Below are positions 36,665-46,520 of a stretch of DNA of 64,000 nt, one piece after another. The notes under the pieces were generated by a model. That model did not search any database. It was not told where the DNA came from and worked only from the letters and a program-made list of their open reading frames with translations. Source of the DNA: Thiomicrorhabdus sp. ZW0627. Lineage in GTDB: Bacteria; Pseudomonadota; Gammaproteobacteria; Thiomicrospirales; Thiomicrospiraceae. Every line of letters begins with the position of its first letter. Position 1 is the first letter of the stretch. The stretch spans positions 1-64,000 of the forward strand of contig NZ_JARUQR010000003.1 in the NCBI RefSeq assembly GCF_029767005.1, given 5' to 3'. The position numbers and the translations under genes were made by a program.

Positions 36665-39109
36665 ATGTTCAAATCCCAGGGACTACAATCCAAAATTCTG
36701 ACGACCATCATCCTTGTTTCCTCTATCGTCCTTATTGGACTCGGATTATTTGAATATTTCAAATACCAGAACGAATACAAACAAACCGCAGCGGACGTCG
36801 CTAAAGAACTTCGTGGTGACATGGATCGTAGCCTCAACACCAAACTCGAGATTGGCATCAGTAACGCCGTGAGTTTCTCCAGCAACGCCCAAATCATCGA
36901 TGCTGTAGCCAACAATGACCGTGCTGCGGCACTTGACGCCCTCAAAAACGTCAATAAGGCCTTTGCCGACAACACCAGTTTCAAGAACATTAAAATCCAC
37001 ATCCACACACCGGATAACCACTCATTCTTGAGAGCCTGGAAACCGAACAAAAACGGTGATGACCTTTCCGCTTTCCGATTCGGTGTCGACAAGGTCATCA
37101 AGGATAAAAAAGCGATTTCAGTGCTGGAATTAGGGCGTGCGGGGCTCGCCGTTCGTGGCATCACACCACTATTCAAAGACGGCCGCTATATTGGTTCACT
37201 GGAATTCATCCAAGGCATGGGGAGCGTCGCCAGAGATTACACCGCCCGTAATATGCAGTACGCCCTGCTTTTGAACGACTATGCCCTGACAATTAGTACC
37301 AAAGCCAAAGATAACACCAAAATCGGCGACTATGTTCTGGGCAGTGAAACCGCCTTCAGCAAACAGGCGGTTGAGATGACTCAGAACATCAACTGGGATC
37401 AACTGAACAAAAACGGTTGGCTATTGCAGGATGGCTTGTTGATTACCCAATCCATCGTCAAGGATATGCAAGGTAAAGAAGTGGGAGTACAGATTTTGGG
37501 GGCACCTCCGATCGAACTCGAAAACCGCATGTCAGTCATCAAACAAGCCGTCATCAAGGAATTGGTGATGCTCGTAGGTATCGTCATCCTGATGGGTATC
37601 GCGATCATGCTGGTAATCCGTAAAGTGGTTCTGCTTCCTGTGACCGATTTACAGAAAACGATTCAAGCTGTGACCCATGAAGGGAACTTTTCGGCCCGTG
37701 CAAAGTCTTCGGATCATAACGACGAAATTGCCTCTATGGCGAAAGACTTCAACCACCTATTGGAAAATACCCATCAAGTACTGAAAGAGACCTGCGACAC
37801 CATGCAGGCGATTGGTAACGGCGAGCTGAAAAAGCGCATCCAGATTTCGACCGTGGGCGATCTGGACAAACTGAAAAACCAGATCAACCTAAGTGCCGAT
37901 ACGCTTGAAGTCACAATGGACACCTTAGGCAAAACCCTCACTGCACTTGGGCAGGCCGATTTCGGCGCCAAGATCGAAAACAACGCGGATGCCAAAGGCG
38001 CCTTCAAAGAAGCACTGGATAATGCACAGTCAACTTTAAGATCCTTGGACGGTGCTGTTTCCGAAATCAACCAAGTGGTTGCCGACATGGCCGACTCCAA
38101 TTTCTCAAATCCAATTGAGATGCCACTGAGCGGGGATCTGGATAAACTGAAACAAAACATCAACCAGGCGCTTAACAACCTTCAAACCGGATTTGAAAGT
38201 TTCACCGGCAGCCTGACCAACCTGATCGACGGCGACCTGACCACCCACGTAACAGGCGATTACAAAGGGGAGCTCGCCAGATTGCAAGAAACCATCAACA
38301 ATGCAATCAACAACATCGCGACGATATTCATAGACATCAAACAAACATCAGAATCCGCTTTGTTGAATATCCAACAATTATCGGACGGCAACAATGACCT
38401 GAACGACCGCACCCAAAATCAGGCTGCGTCGCTTGAAGAGACAGCTGCGGCAATGGAAGAGATCGCTTCCACCGTCCAGAACTCAGTTTCCAGTGCCAGA
38501 GAAGCGAACGATTTCACTACGCAAGCCAAGGTGGATGCGAATGAGGGTGAAAGAGTCATGCAGGAAGCTCAAGCGGCCATGCAGAGTATTCACGAATCCA
38601 GCACCAAGGTGTTTGAAATCACCACCCTAATCGACAGCATCGCATTCCAGACCAATCTGCTTGCTCTGAACGCGGCCGTGGAAGCAGCCCGTGCCGGAGA
38701 GCACGGTCGTGGTTTCGCGGTGGTCGCGGGTGAAGTCCGAGTTCTGGCACAGCGTACCGCGGATGCTGCCAAAGAGATCGGTGGCTTGGTTACCGAGACC
38801 ACCAACCAAATCAACCACGGTACCGAACTGGCGACAAAATCGGCTGAAATGCTCCAGAAGATCAACAGCCAGGTGACTTCGATTTCAGAAATGGTCGCGG
38901 AAATCAGCCGCGCTTCCGAAGAACAGGCTGTGGGTGTAACTCAAGTCAATCAAGCCATCAGCGATATGGATTCCAACACGCAGAAAAACGCGATTCTGGT
39001 AGACAACGTCGCTCAAGATACTTTGAGAATGAATGGAGAGATGTCCCGTCTTGTGGATCTGATCGGTTCTTTCAAAATCGATACCAACAAATTATTGCCT
39101 AAAAAATAA
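36665..39109 (+). CDS. Methyl-accepting chemotaxis protein
   Basis: 814 residues. TM1 at ~12-32, a ~270-residue periplasmic Cache-like sensor with [17 protein letters not shown]2 at ~300-320, HAMP (~322-375), then a long region with HAMP-like repeats, and the cytoplasmic signalling domain. The hairpin tip is [28 protein letters not shown], quoted in part ([20 protein letters not shown]). No CheR-docking pentapeptide is seen at the end. AAGGTG lies 6 bases before the ATG. The ligand is unknown. A monocistronic unit with a 200-base AT-rich leader. Confidence 0.92.
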   Translation: MFKSQGLQSKILTTIILVSSIVLIGLGLFEYFKYQNEYKQTAADVAKELRGDMDRSLNTKLEIGISNAVSFSSNAQIIDAVANNDRAAALDALKNVNKAFADNTSFKNIKIHIHTPDNHSFLRAWKPNKNGDDLSAFRFGVDKVIKDKKAISVLELGRAGLAVRGITPLFKDGRYIGSLEFIQGMGSVARDYTARNMQYALLLNDYALTISTKAKDNTKIGDYVLGSETAFSKQAVEMTQNINWDQLNKNGWLLQDGLLITQSIVKDMQGKEVGVQILGAPPIELENRMSVIKQAVIKELVMLVGIVILMGIAIMLVIRKVVLLPVTDLQKTIQAVTHEGNFSARAKSSDHNDEIASMAKDFNHLLENTHQVLKETCDTMQAIGNGELKKRIQISTVGDLDKLKNQINLSADTLEVTMDTLGKTLTALGQADFGAKIENNADAKGAFKEALDNAQSTLRSLDGAVSEINQVVADMADSNFSNPIEMPLSGDLDKLKQNINQALNNLQTGFESFTGSLTNLIDGDLTTHVTGDYKGELARLQETINNAINNIATIFIDIKQTSESALLNIQQLSDGNNDLNDRTQNQAASLEETAAAMEEIASTVQNSVSSAREANDFTTQAKVDANEGERVMQEAQAAMQSIHESSTKVFEITTLIDSIAFQTNLLALNAAVEAARAGEHGRGFAVVAGEVRVLAQRTADAAKEIGGLVTETTNQINHGTELATKSAEMLQKINSQVTSISEMVAEISRASEEQAVGVTQVNQAISDMDSNTQKNAILVDNVAQDTLRMNGEMSRLVDLIGSFKIDTNKLLPKK

Positions 39110-39128
39110 TCCAATCACTTCATTCTAA

Positions 39129-39140
39129 GCAGGCCTGTTC
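39129..39140. repeat. ACAGGCCTGT-like palindrome, copy 9 (one change)
   Basis: GCAGGCCTGTTC followed by AGTTTCAAAC, 19 bases after the chemoreceptor stop codon. Its flank is the same as copy 3. Confidence 0.7.
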
Positions 39141-39297
39141 AGTTTCAAACAGGCCAATAATACGTAAATCATCTTACATATGTCCTAAAACCCCTCCAGT
39201 TTCAAAACTTCCTCCATAGTTATGCGTTTGTAACACCTACGTATCTCAGTATAATGAAAATCCTTTTACAATTAGCTAACCGCAAAGTTCAACGATT

Positions 39298-40275
39298 ATG
39301 ATGTCACCGACCGATTCGATCCTAGCCGCGCGTTTTCAGACCTTACAGGCACACATCAACCAACAGATCATTGGACAGCCCCATTTGACGCAACGGATGC
39401 TGATCGCTCTGCTTTCAGACGGTCATCTTCTCGTGGAAGGGCCTCCGGGACTGGCAAAAACCAAAGCCATTAAAGTCTTGGCCGAACTCATCGAAGGAAG
39501 CTTCCATCGTATCCAGTTCACCCCCGACTTACTGCCGTCGGACATTACCGGAACCGAAGTCTACCGCCCGGAAACCGGCGTATTCGAATTCCAGTCCGGC
39601 CCGATTTTCCACAACTTGATTCTGGCCGATGAAATCAACCGCGCACCGGCTAAGGTGCAGTCCGCTTTGCTTGAGGCTATGGCGGAAGGTCAGATCAGCG
39701 TCGGAAAACACTCTCTACAGCTCGACAAACTATTCATGGTCATGGCGACCCAGAACCCGCTGGAACAGGAAGGAACCTACCCTCTTCCGGAAGCTCAACT
39801 GGACCGTTTTATGATGCATGTCAAAATCGACTATCCATCGGCGGAGAGCGAATACCAGATTCTGGAATTGGTTGAGAACGAAGAACGCAACATCCAGCCA
39901 GCCACACCCGAACACCTCACCCAAGACGACTTGTTCAAGGCTCGTGATGAAATCCTCGGCCTTCACATGGCCGATGCCGTCAAAACCTATATTGTCGAAC
40001 TGGTCGTGGCCACGCGAAATCCGGCCGCCTACAGTGCCGATCTTGCAACCAAAATCAACTACGGCGTCAGCCCGCGAGCCACTTTGGCTCTGTCACGTTG
40101 CGCCCGAGCACACGCTTGGCTGCAAGGCAAAGATTTCGTCAGTCCCGACGACGTTCAGGCCGTGATTCACGATGTCTTCCGTCACCGCCTGCTGCTAAGC
40201 TTCGAAGCGGAAGCGGAAGGACTGAGCGCCGACGACCTTATAGACCAAGTGCTGAGTTACGTACCTGTCGTTTAA
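39298..40275 (+). CDS. moxR: MoxR-family AAA+ ATPase, Bat operon copy 2
   Basis: 325 residues. Walker A GPPGLAKT at 48-55, signature LADEINRAPAKVQSALLEAM, sensor 1 MATQNPLEQEGTYPLPEAQL, and the C-terminal lid YGVSPRATLALSR. Clearly paralogous to the 13323-14303 gene but well diverged. It heads the plus-strand operon that ends at 46481. The tandem ATG ATG leaves the exact start open by one codon, and the ribosome site is weak. Confidence 0.92.
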   Translation: MMSPTDSILAARFQTLQAHINQQIIGQPHLTQRMLIALLSDGHLLVEGPPGLAKTKAIKVLAELIEGSFHRIQFTPDLLPSDITGTEVYRPETGVFEFQSGPIFHNLILADEINRAPAKVQSALLEAMAEGQISVGKHSLQLDKLFMVMATQNPLEQEGTYPLPEAQLDRFMMHVKIDYPSAESEYQILELVENEERNIQPATPEHLTQDDLFKARDEILGLHMADAVKTYIVELVVATRNPAAYSADLATKINYGVSPRATLALSRCARAHAWLQGKDFVSPDDVQAVIHDVFRHRLLLSFEAEAEGLSADDLIDQVLSYVPVV

Positions 40276-40296
40276 CCACAAGGGATACAGTAAGCC

Positions 40297-41265
40297 ATGA
40301 CGTCCTTAGCCCATGCCGAAAATTCGACCCTGAGTGACGCCGAATCGTCCACAGACGATCTATATAGCACCCTTGACGAGCTGGTGGCGTTTCGGTTTCA
40401 CGTGAAACATCGTACACTCAGCAGCCAGCAAAAAGTCATGGAACAGCTTAGCGGCGGTCATCACAGCCTACGCAAAGGCAGCGGTATGATCTTCAGCGAA
40501 GTCCGTCAATATCAAGCCGGAGACGATATTCGTCATATTGATTGGCGTGTCAGCGCACGTACCCAGAAAGTGCATACAAAAGTCTTTACGGAAGAACATG
40601 AAAAACCGGTAGTGATCGTCTCCGAACAAACCCCTGCCCTGTTTTTCGGCAGTCAAGTCAGACTCAAGGCGGTACAAGGACTTAATCTCGCTGCCATTAT
40701 CGGTTGGACAGCATTGCAACAAGGCGACCTGATCGGCGGCCTGAGCTTTAACCAGAATCATCAGTCCTGGGTTAACCCAAAACGCCAGAAACAGACCCTG
40801 CTTAGTTGGCTGCAACAAACCATCGTATTGCAACACAGCCTTAAACAGCCGGGGACGTCTCAACCACACCTCTGGCAACAAGCGACGCAACAGCTCTTGA
40901 AAACGGTAAAACCGGGAAGTAAATTATTTCTGATCGGCGATATGCTCAATCTCAATGAAGCCAGCCTTCAGCACCTGCAAAGTTTGCGAAAACATAGCGA
41001 AATCACGGCCATACACCTTTTCGATCCGCTGGAAAAAGAGTTGCCAAAACTGGGGTGGCTGAACCTGAGCGCCAACTGGTTAAATAAGGGATTGTTGCCG
41101 CTGAACAGCCTGAGAGGCGAAACCCGTAGACAGTATCGTCAAACCTATGAAAACGCTTGGCAGACGGCTGAAAAGAATTTACGTAACATGCAAATTCCGT
41201 TGATTGAAGTTTCCACTGTGGATAGCCCGATGGAAGCGTTACTCAAATACAAAATCATCCAATAG
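40297..41265 (+). CDS. DUF58 protein, Bat operon copy 2
   Basis: 322 residues, with the signature SEVRQYQAGDDIRHIDWRVS and a VWA-like fold after it (PVVIVSEQTPALFFGS; the first acidic MIDAS residue is not obvious). The paralogue is at 12299-13288. It lies 21 bases after moxR. A parS-like site at 40394 falls in its N-terminal part, where the protein reads FHVKH. Confidence 0.84.
   Translation: MTSLAHAENSTLSDAESSTDDLYSTLDELVAFRFHVKHRTLSSQQKVMEQLSGGHHSLRKGSGMIFSEVRQYQAGDDIRHIDWRVSARTQKVHTKVFTEEHEKPVVIVSEQTPALFFGSQVRLKAVQGLNLAAIIGWTALQQGDLIGGLSFNQNHQSWVNPKRQKQTLLSWLQQTIVLQHSLKQPGTSQPHLWQQATQQLLKTVKPGSKLFLIGDMLNLNEASLQHLQSLRKHSEITAIHLFDPLEKELPKLGWLNLSANWLNKGLLPLNSLRGETRRQYRQTYENAWQTAEKNLRNMQIPLIEVSTVDSPMEALLKYKIIQ
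40394..40409. other. parS: parS-like ParB-binding site 3
   Basis: GGTTTCACGTGAAACA, 15 of 16 parS bases, inside the second DUF58 gene. The first Bat operon carries its site in a different gene (DUF4381), so the two are not inherited from a common ancestor operon. Confidence 0.85.
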
Positions 41266-41277
41266 AGACCCCGAGAA

Positions 41278-41784
41278 ATGAATCCGACGAATCTAGTGGA
41301 TAACAACAACCCACTCAGCCAACTCAAGGACATCCACCTGCCCGATCCGATTGGTTGGTGGCCTTTGGCGTTCAGTTGGTGGGTACTGATATTCAGCTTG
41401 AGCGCCATCGTTTTCGCTCTGGTCTGGTTCCTGTTGGATCGCCACAAACGCAACGCCTACCGTCGTGAAGCGCTTAAACAGATGAACGCCATCCAGGCAG
41501 ACGACAATAGTGAGGTTTCTGAACGCATTCTGCAAATCAACGCTCTGCTGAAACAAGTAGCGATTACCGTCTACGGTCGCCAGGAAGTAGCTAAACTCAA
41601 CCAACAAGCCTGGCTGGATTTTCTGCATGAAACCGCTAATTTTGTTCGACAACCGACCAATGCCATCGAGATTCTCGAATTGTCTTATCAGGGCAAAGGC
41701 CACAAAACCGATGCTGAATTGAATGAATTACTGCTCGCCTGGCAAAATTACGCTCAGCAATGGATCAAGGGGCACCACCTATAA
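41278..41784 (+). CDS. DUF4381 membrane protein, Bat operon copy 2
   Basis: 168 residues with one transmembrane helix at ~32-54, preceded by the family stretch IHLPDPIGWWPLAFSWWVL. The rest is helical and cytoplasmic. Its stop overlaps the next start (TAATG). Role unknown beyond its fixed place in Bat operons. Confidence 0.78.
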   Translation: MNPTNLVDNNNPLSQLKDIHLPDPIGWWPLAFSWWVLIFSLSAIVFALVWFLLDRHKRNAYRREALKQMNAIQADDNSEVSERILQINALLKQVAITVYGRQEVAKLNQQAWLDFLHETANFVRQPTNAIEILELSYQGKGHKTDAELNELLLAWQNYAQQWIKGHHL

Positions 41785-42800
41785 TGCAATGGTTCAATGT
41801 TTGGCAAAACTTCGAATTCCTTTGGCCGTGGATGCTCGCCTTCCTGCCGCTGCCCTGGATAGTGCGCCTACTGGTAAAACCCGTGCAACACCAGCAGACC
41901 GCCCTGTTGGCTCCACAGATTGTTCAGCGGGTTTCCAGAGGGCTTACTGAAGAATCTCTAATTCAACCGGAAGTCCGTTCACGCCGGATTCCTATGCCGT
42001 TCGCACTTCTTTGGCTACTCTTCATTCTGGCGGCCATGCGTCCGATCTGGTATCTGACACCGACGCCTTTTACAGCGAGCGGTAAGGATATGATCCTAGC
42101 CGTGGACCTCTCAGGTTCGATGCAAAAAGCCGACATGTATCTGAACGGCAAAGATGTCGACCGATTGACTGCTGTAAAATCGGTGGTTGCGGAATTCATC
42201 GAACAGCGTAAAGGGGATCGTATGGGATTGATTGTCTTTGGTTCCCAAGCCTTCTTACAAAGCCCGTTGACCTATGACCTAAACACAGTCAAAACCTTGC
42301 TTAATGAAACGGAAATCGGCATGGCCGGCAACAACACCGCCATCGGAGACGCCATCGGCCTGACACTGAAACACCGGATGAAAAACCATCAGAACCAATC
42401 GGTTTTGGTACTGCTGACCGACGGTTCCAACACCGCCGGCGAAGTTGATCCAATAAAGGCCGCAAAAAAGGCGGCGGAACTGGGATTAAAAATCTATACC
42501 ATCGGCGTTGGTCAGGTGAAACACAGAACCGGCTTGGACGCGTTCTTCAACGGTGGAAAAACCGATATGGACATCGACAGTTTGAAGAAGATCGCCGAAT
42601 TGACCCACGGACAATTCTTCCTTGCCAACGATACCCAACAGCTGCAGCAGATCTACCAGTCGATCAACCGCCTAGAATCGGTGGAGCACGAAGTCCACAG
42701 CTACCGTCTTCGCAGCGAACTCTATGTCTGGCCACTGGGTCTGGCGTTTTTGATCAGCCTGCTGATAGGGTGGCTAAAACTTAGACAGGCGGGAGGCTGA
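41784..42800 (+). CDS. batA: BatA-type VWA membrane protein, Bat operon copy 2
   Basis: 338 residues from ATG 41784, which overlaps the DUF4381 stop as TAATG with AAGGGG upstream; an in-frame ATG 8 codons earlier is less likely. Membrane helices lie at ~12-30, ~72-92 and ~312-332. The VWA domain has an intact MIDAS: D108-L-S-G-S, Thr in NNTAIGDA and TDGSNTAG. This contrasts with the Glu at the same place in the copy-1 protein. Translation is coupled to both neighbours. Confidence 0.86.
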   Translation: MQWFNVWQNFEFLWPWMLAFLPLPWIVRLLVKPVQHQQTALLAPQIVQRVSRGLTEESLIQPEVRSRRIPMPFALLWLLFILAAMRPIWYLTPTPFTASGKDMILAVDLSGSMQKADMYLNGKDVDRLTAVKSVVAEFIEQRKGDRMGLIVFGSQAFLQSPLTYDLNTVKTLLNETEIGMAGNNTAIGDAIGLTLKHRMKNHQNQSVLVLLTDGSNTAGEVDPIKAAKKAAELGLKIYTIGVGQVKHRTGLDAFFNGGKTDMDIDSLKKIAELTHGQFFLANDTQQLQQIYQSINRLESVEHEVHSYRLRSELYVWPLGLAFLISLLIGWLKLRQAGG

Positions 42801-42801
42801 A

Positions 42802-44781
42802 ATGGAACTGCATTTTCTACGTCCTTGGTGGTTTTTAGCCTTGATCCCGGTCGTTTGGCTGCTCTGGAAAGCTTGGCATATTAAACTCAAGCAAGGCGCC
42901 TGGCAGACGGTCATCGCGCCCAAATTCCAGAAACTGCTGCTCGATTCCAAGACTCAAAACCAAGGCCTTACTGCAACAAGACTCGCCATCGTCGGTCTGG
43001 CATGCTTATGGGTCATGGCCATCGTTGCTCTGGCCGGTCCCAGCTTGAAATCGGTCAAACTTCCGGCGGAAAAAACCCATCAGGGAACGGTTGTCTTACT
43101 CGACCTGTCACTTTCAATGTTAGCCGAAGACATCAAACCCAGCCGCATCAGCCGTGCACGTTTCAAATTGATCGACCTGCTCAAAAAGCACCCCGACACC
43201 GCTTTTGGCCTGATCGCCTATTCCGGCAGCGCCCACACCATCGCACCCGTTTCGGAAGACAACCAAACCCTGTTATCCCTGATTCCGACCTTGAGTCCGC
43301 TTATCATGCCCAAATACGGTTCCGATCCTCTATTGGCGATGAAGCAGGCCGACCGCCTATTCAAGGGCGCCAACATCACACAGGGGCACATCGTCTGGAT
43401 CACCGACGACATCGAGAGCGAACAGCGCGAAGCCATTGCCGACTGGATTCGTAAAAACGGTTACAGCTTGAGCATTCTCGCCGTAGGCACCCAGAGCGGC
43501 GGTGCGGTCAACATACCCAATTACGGCCTGCTCAAGGACGACAAAGGCGCAATCGTTCTGCCCAAATTGCCTTATGCGGAACTGGAAAACTTGAGCCGTG
43601 AAACCGGTGCCGCACTGACTCCTCTAACCATCGACGAAACCGATCTGGATCGGCTTATGCCGAGCCGCCTGGCGGCACTTGCCAAACAGCAGGCCTCGAA
43701 AGAACAGGAAAAAGAAGTCCTGCATCAGTTGGACGATGGAACCGCTGTTATTCTGGCCATGCTACCCCTGCTCGCTTTGGCGTACCGGCGCGGTTGGCTT
43801 TTCAGTCTGGCACTGTTGATGGTGTTGCCGATCGGTGGACTCTATTCTCCACCGAGTTATGCAGATGCGGAAACCAAACTTTCCGACTTTACAGATGTCT
43901 TCCAGACCCCAGACCAACAAGCGTATAAGGCTTGGAAGAAACAGGACTACCAGGCTGCCGAAGCGCTGTTCGAATCGCCGCAGTGGAAAGGCAGCACCCT
44001 CTACCGGAACGGCAAGTACAAAGAGGCCGCCGAACAGTTCAGAAAAGATCCTAGCGCTACCGGCCTGTATAATCTGGGCAATGCGCTCGCCAAACAGGGA
44101 AAACTCAAAGAAGCAAAACAAGCTTACGAACAGGCCTTGCAAAAACAGCCGGAATTACAAGACGCTGAAGCCAACCTGAAACTGATGGATAAGCTCCTCG
44201 ACCAACAACAAAAGTCGGCTAACCAATCCATGCAATCGCCTCAAAACGGCCAGTCCAAGAGCGATCAAAACCAGCAGGAGTCCACCCCGCCCAAGTCGTC
44301 TGATAAACAGGACACACAGAAATCCAAGGATTCCGGCGACCAATCACCACAAGGGAAAAACGGCTCCAGTGATGGCCAACAAGGCTCAAAAGAACAACAG
44401 GCTGAGGAAAATTCAAAAACTCAAAATCAAAATGATGCGGCTCAAGATGATCAGCCCCAACAACAAGCGCAAAAGAAATCCGGTAAGGATACAAATAAAC
44501 AATCTTCCGAAACCGATAGCACACCGGCAGATCAAACCGGAAAAGAAGAGCAGAAAGACGCTTCCGGACAGCTCGACCGATCTTCCGACGACAAAGAAGA
44601 CGACAAGCAGGCCGGATCGTTACAACAGACCGAACAGCAACAGGCCACTGAAAACTGGCTACAGCAGATTCCCGATCAACCCGGACTGTTTTTGAAACGT
44701 AAATTCGAATACCAATACCAGAACCAAACGAACCAAGGTTCGGAAAAACCCGATGAACAGGCAGCAAAAAAGATATGGTAA
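42802..44781 (+). CDS. batB: BatB/BatC-type VWA-TPR membrane protein, Bat operon copy 2
   Basis: 659 residues: N-terminal membrane helices (~8-24 and ~60-80), VWA domain with MIDAS D101-L-S-L-S, membrane region (~315-345), TPR units (~360-470: NGKYKEAAEQF, LYNLGNALAKQGKLKEAKQAYEQAL) and a ~150-residue Gln/Ser/Lys/Asp-rich, low-complexity tail before a conserved-looking end (ENWLQQIPDQPGLFLKRKF). That end motif is characteristic of the family. Starts one base after the batA stop. Confidence 0.85.
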   Translation: MELHFLRPWWFLALIPVVWLLWKAWHIKLKQGAWQTVIAPKFQKLLLDSKTQNQGLTATRLAIVGLACLWVMAIVALAGPSLKSVKLPAEKTHQGTVVLLDLSLSMLAEDIKPSRISRARFKLIDLLKKHPDTAFGLIAYSGSAHTIAPVSEDNQTLLSLIPTLSPLIMPKYGSDPLLAMKQADRLFKGANITQGHIVWITDDIESEQREAIADWIRKNGYSLSILAVGTQSGGAVNIPNYGLLKDDKGAIVLPKLPYAELENLSRETGAALTPLTIDETDLDRLMPSRLAALAKQQASKEQEKEVLHQLDDGTAVILAMLPLLALAYRRGWLFSLALLMVLPIGGLYSPPSYADAETKLSDFTDVFQTPDQQAYKAWKKQDYQAAEALFESPQWKGSTLYRNGKYKEAAEQFRKDPSATGLYNLGNALAKQGKLKEAKQAYEQALQKQPELQDAEANLKLMDKLLDQQQKSANQSMQSPQNGQSKSDQNQQESTPPKSSDKQDTQKSKDSGDQSPQGKNGSSDGQQGSKEQQAEENSKTQNQNDAAQDDQPQQQAQKKSGKDTNKQSSETDSTPADQTGKEEQKDASGQLDRSSDDKEDDKQAGSLQQTEQQQATENWLQQIPDQPGLFLKRKFEYQYQNQTNQGSEKPDEQAAKKIW

Positions 44782-46481
44782 CCATGACTAGTCAAAGATT
44801 CTTTACCGAAGGATACCTGAAAAGAGTCGTCATAACGCTCATATTTAGCCTTCTAAGCGTTTTCTCTACCTCATCATGGTCTGACAGCCTTACGGTGGAA
44901 ACGGATCGCCAGACGGTTGAATTTGGCGACATCGTCAGCCTCTACGTCACGGCCGATTTTCAAAGTACGCTCGGTCAGCTGGATCTCGAACCGCTTAAAG
45001 ACCAATTTGAAGTGCTTGGTTCCCAGCGCAGCAATAACATCCAAATGGTCAACGGCGACTTCCAATCGAGTACACGCTGGCTGATACAGCTCCTTCCCAA
45101 ACAGGCCGGGGAACTGATCATCCCGCCGTTCAAAGTCGGTGATGCCACTAGCCAGCCCTATAAACTCACAGTTATGCCGATGCAGAAATCACTGACAAAA
45201 GGGAGTTTAAAACCCTACTTTTTGGAAGCCAAGGTCAGCACCGATTCACCTTACGTACAAGGTCAGGTCATTTACAGCCTGCGTTTCTACTACCGTGGGC
45301 GCCTGATTTCCGGCAACATCCGTCCGCCCGAGTTCGGTAACGCCCTAGTGGAATCCCTGAAAAAAGAATCGGTGTTCAGCAAACAGATTCAAGGGCAGGC
45401 CTATACCGTCTACGAATGGATTTACGCGCTCTATCCGCAAAGCAGCGGTGAGCTGAAAGTGACCACACCGGTGTTCACCGGACGCATTCAGATCGACAAT
45501 CACCTGAAACAGATTCAGGCCGTCGCCAATGAACTTACCCTAAAAGTAAAACCGGAACCGGAAACCTTTAAGGAGCAGTCAACCAACCCTTGGTTACCGG
45601 CAAAGCGCGTCAAAATCGACCAGAAATGGAACCTGCCGAAAGATGAAATTCGTGTCGGCGATACCCTGACGCAAACTCTGACTCTGAATGTGGATGGATT
45701 GATGGCCAACCAGCTCCCGACCCTGACGCTTGACGCGCAAGACGGCTTTAAGGTGTACCCTGATCAACCGACTACCCAGGAAGAGAAACAGCAAAACGGG
45801 ATCCTAAGCACCAAGGTGATTAAACGCGCCATTATCCCGACTCAGGCGGGCACTCTAACACTCCCTGAACAGAGTCTCTACTGGTGGAACACGGAAACCG
45901 ACACACTGGAAACAACCCACATTCCGGGCAAGACGCTGAAAATTCTGGAGTCAGCCGATAAAACAGCTTCACAATCAGGTTCGGGAACGGAAATGCTTGC
46001 CCATGACCTCAACGCGATTACACCAACAGCAGCAACCGGTAAAGCCTCGTCAAATGACCTGTTCTGGAAAATATCGACCACCGTTTTTGCCATTCTCTGG
46101 TTGCTGACTATGGGGCTGTGGCTGATGGAAAAGCGTAGAGGCAAAAACATTCAGGAAAATAATCGGGAAAACCTCGAAACCGATTCGCGCCAAACCGAAC
46201 AGGCCTGGTCGGAACTTGACGGCTTGTGCAAACTGTCGCCCCCTGAGCTTTATCCGGCCATCAAGAACTGGCTGAGATCCCAACACGGCATTAAAAGTTT
46301 TTCGGAATTGAACGACCCGGCATTGAAGGCTCAACTTCTTCAACTCGAAGCCAGCCTGTTCAATGACAAAACGTTTGATGAGACCGCCCGTTCAACCCTG
46401 TGTGAAGCGCTCGAGAAACTGGATCGAAAGCACACTTCGACACTGGCCGAGTCTCAATTGAAAGACCTGTACGCCCACTAA
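44775..46481 (+). CDS. batD: BatD-like protein, Bat operon copy 2
   Basis: 568 residues, with an N-terminal signal segment (LIFSLLSVFSTSSWS-DS), a long periplasmic beta-rich region (TVETDRQTVEFGDIVSLYV, AGELIIPPFKVG), a transmembrane helix at ~435-455 (FAILWLLTMGLWLM) and a cytoplasmic helical tail. Overlaps the upstream gene by 7 bases, exactly as in copy 1. Ends the second Bat operon; no clear terminator follows before the convergent aas gene. Confidence 0.83.
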   Translation: MVTMTSQRFFTEGYLKRVVITLIFSLLSVFSTSSWSDSLTVETDRQTVEFGDIVSLYVTADFQSTLGQLDLEPLKDQFEVLGSQRSNNIQMVNGDFQSSTRWLIQLLPKQAGELIIPPFKVGDATSQPYKLTVMPMQKSLTKGSLKPYFLEAKVSTDSPYVQGQVIYSLRFYYRGRLISGNIRPPEFGNALVESLKKESVFSKQIQGQAYTVYEWIYALYPQSSGELKVTTPVFTGRIQIDNHLKQIQAVANELTLKVKPEPETFKEQSTNPWLPAKRVKIDQKWNLPKDEIRVGDTLTQTLTLNVDGLMANQLPTLTLDAQDGFKVYPDQPTTQEEKQQNGILSTKVIKRAIIPTQAGTLTLPEQSLYWWNTETDTLETTHIPGKTLKILESADKTASQSGSGTEMLAHDLNAITPTAATGKASSNDLFWKISTTVFAILWLLTMGLWLMEKRRGKNIQENNRENLETDSRQTEQAWSELDGLCKLSPPELYPAIKNWLRSQHGIKSFSELNDPALKAQLLQLEASLFNDKTFDETARSTLCEALEKLDRKHTSTLAESQLKDLYAH

Positions 46482-46520
46482 GGCTTGTATCCGGTCGTAG
46501 AGGCACTTAAAGGCTGGAAA

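Noticed and set aside
46199-46208. ACAGGCCTGG in batD copy 2, and similar one-base variants at 6858 and 55569
   Set aside because: These lack the second half of the palindrome or the typical flank and lie in ordinary codons. They were not counted as copies of the repeat.
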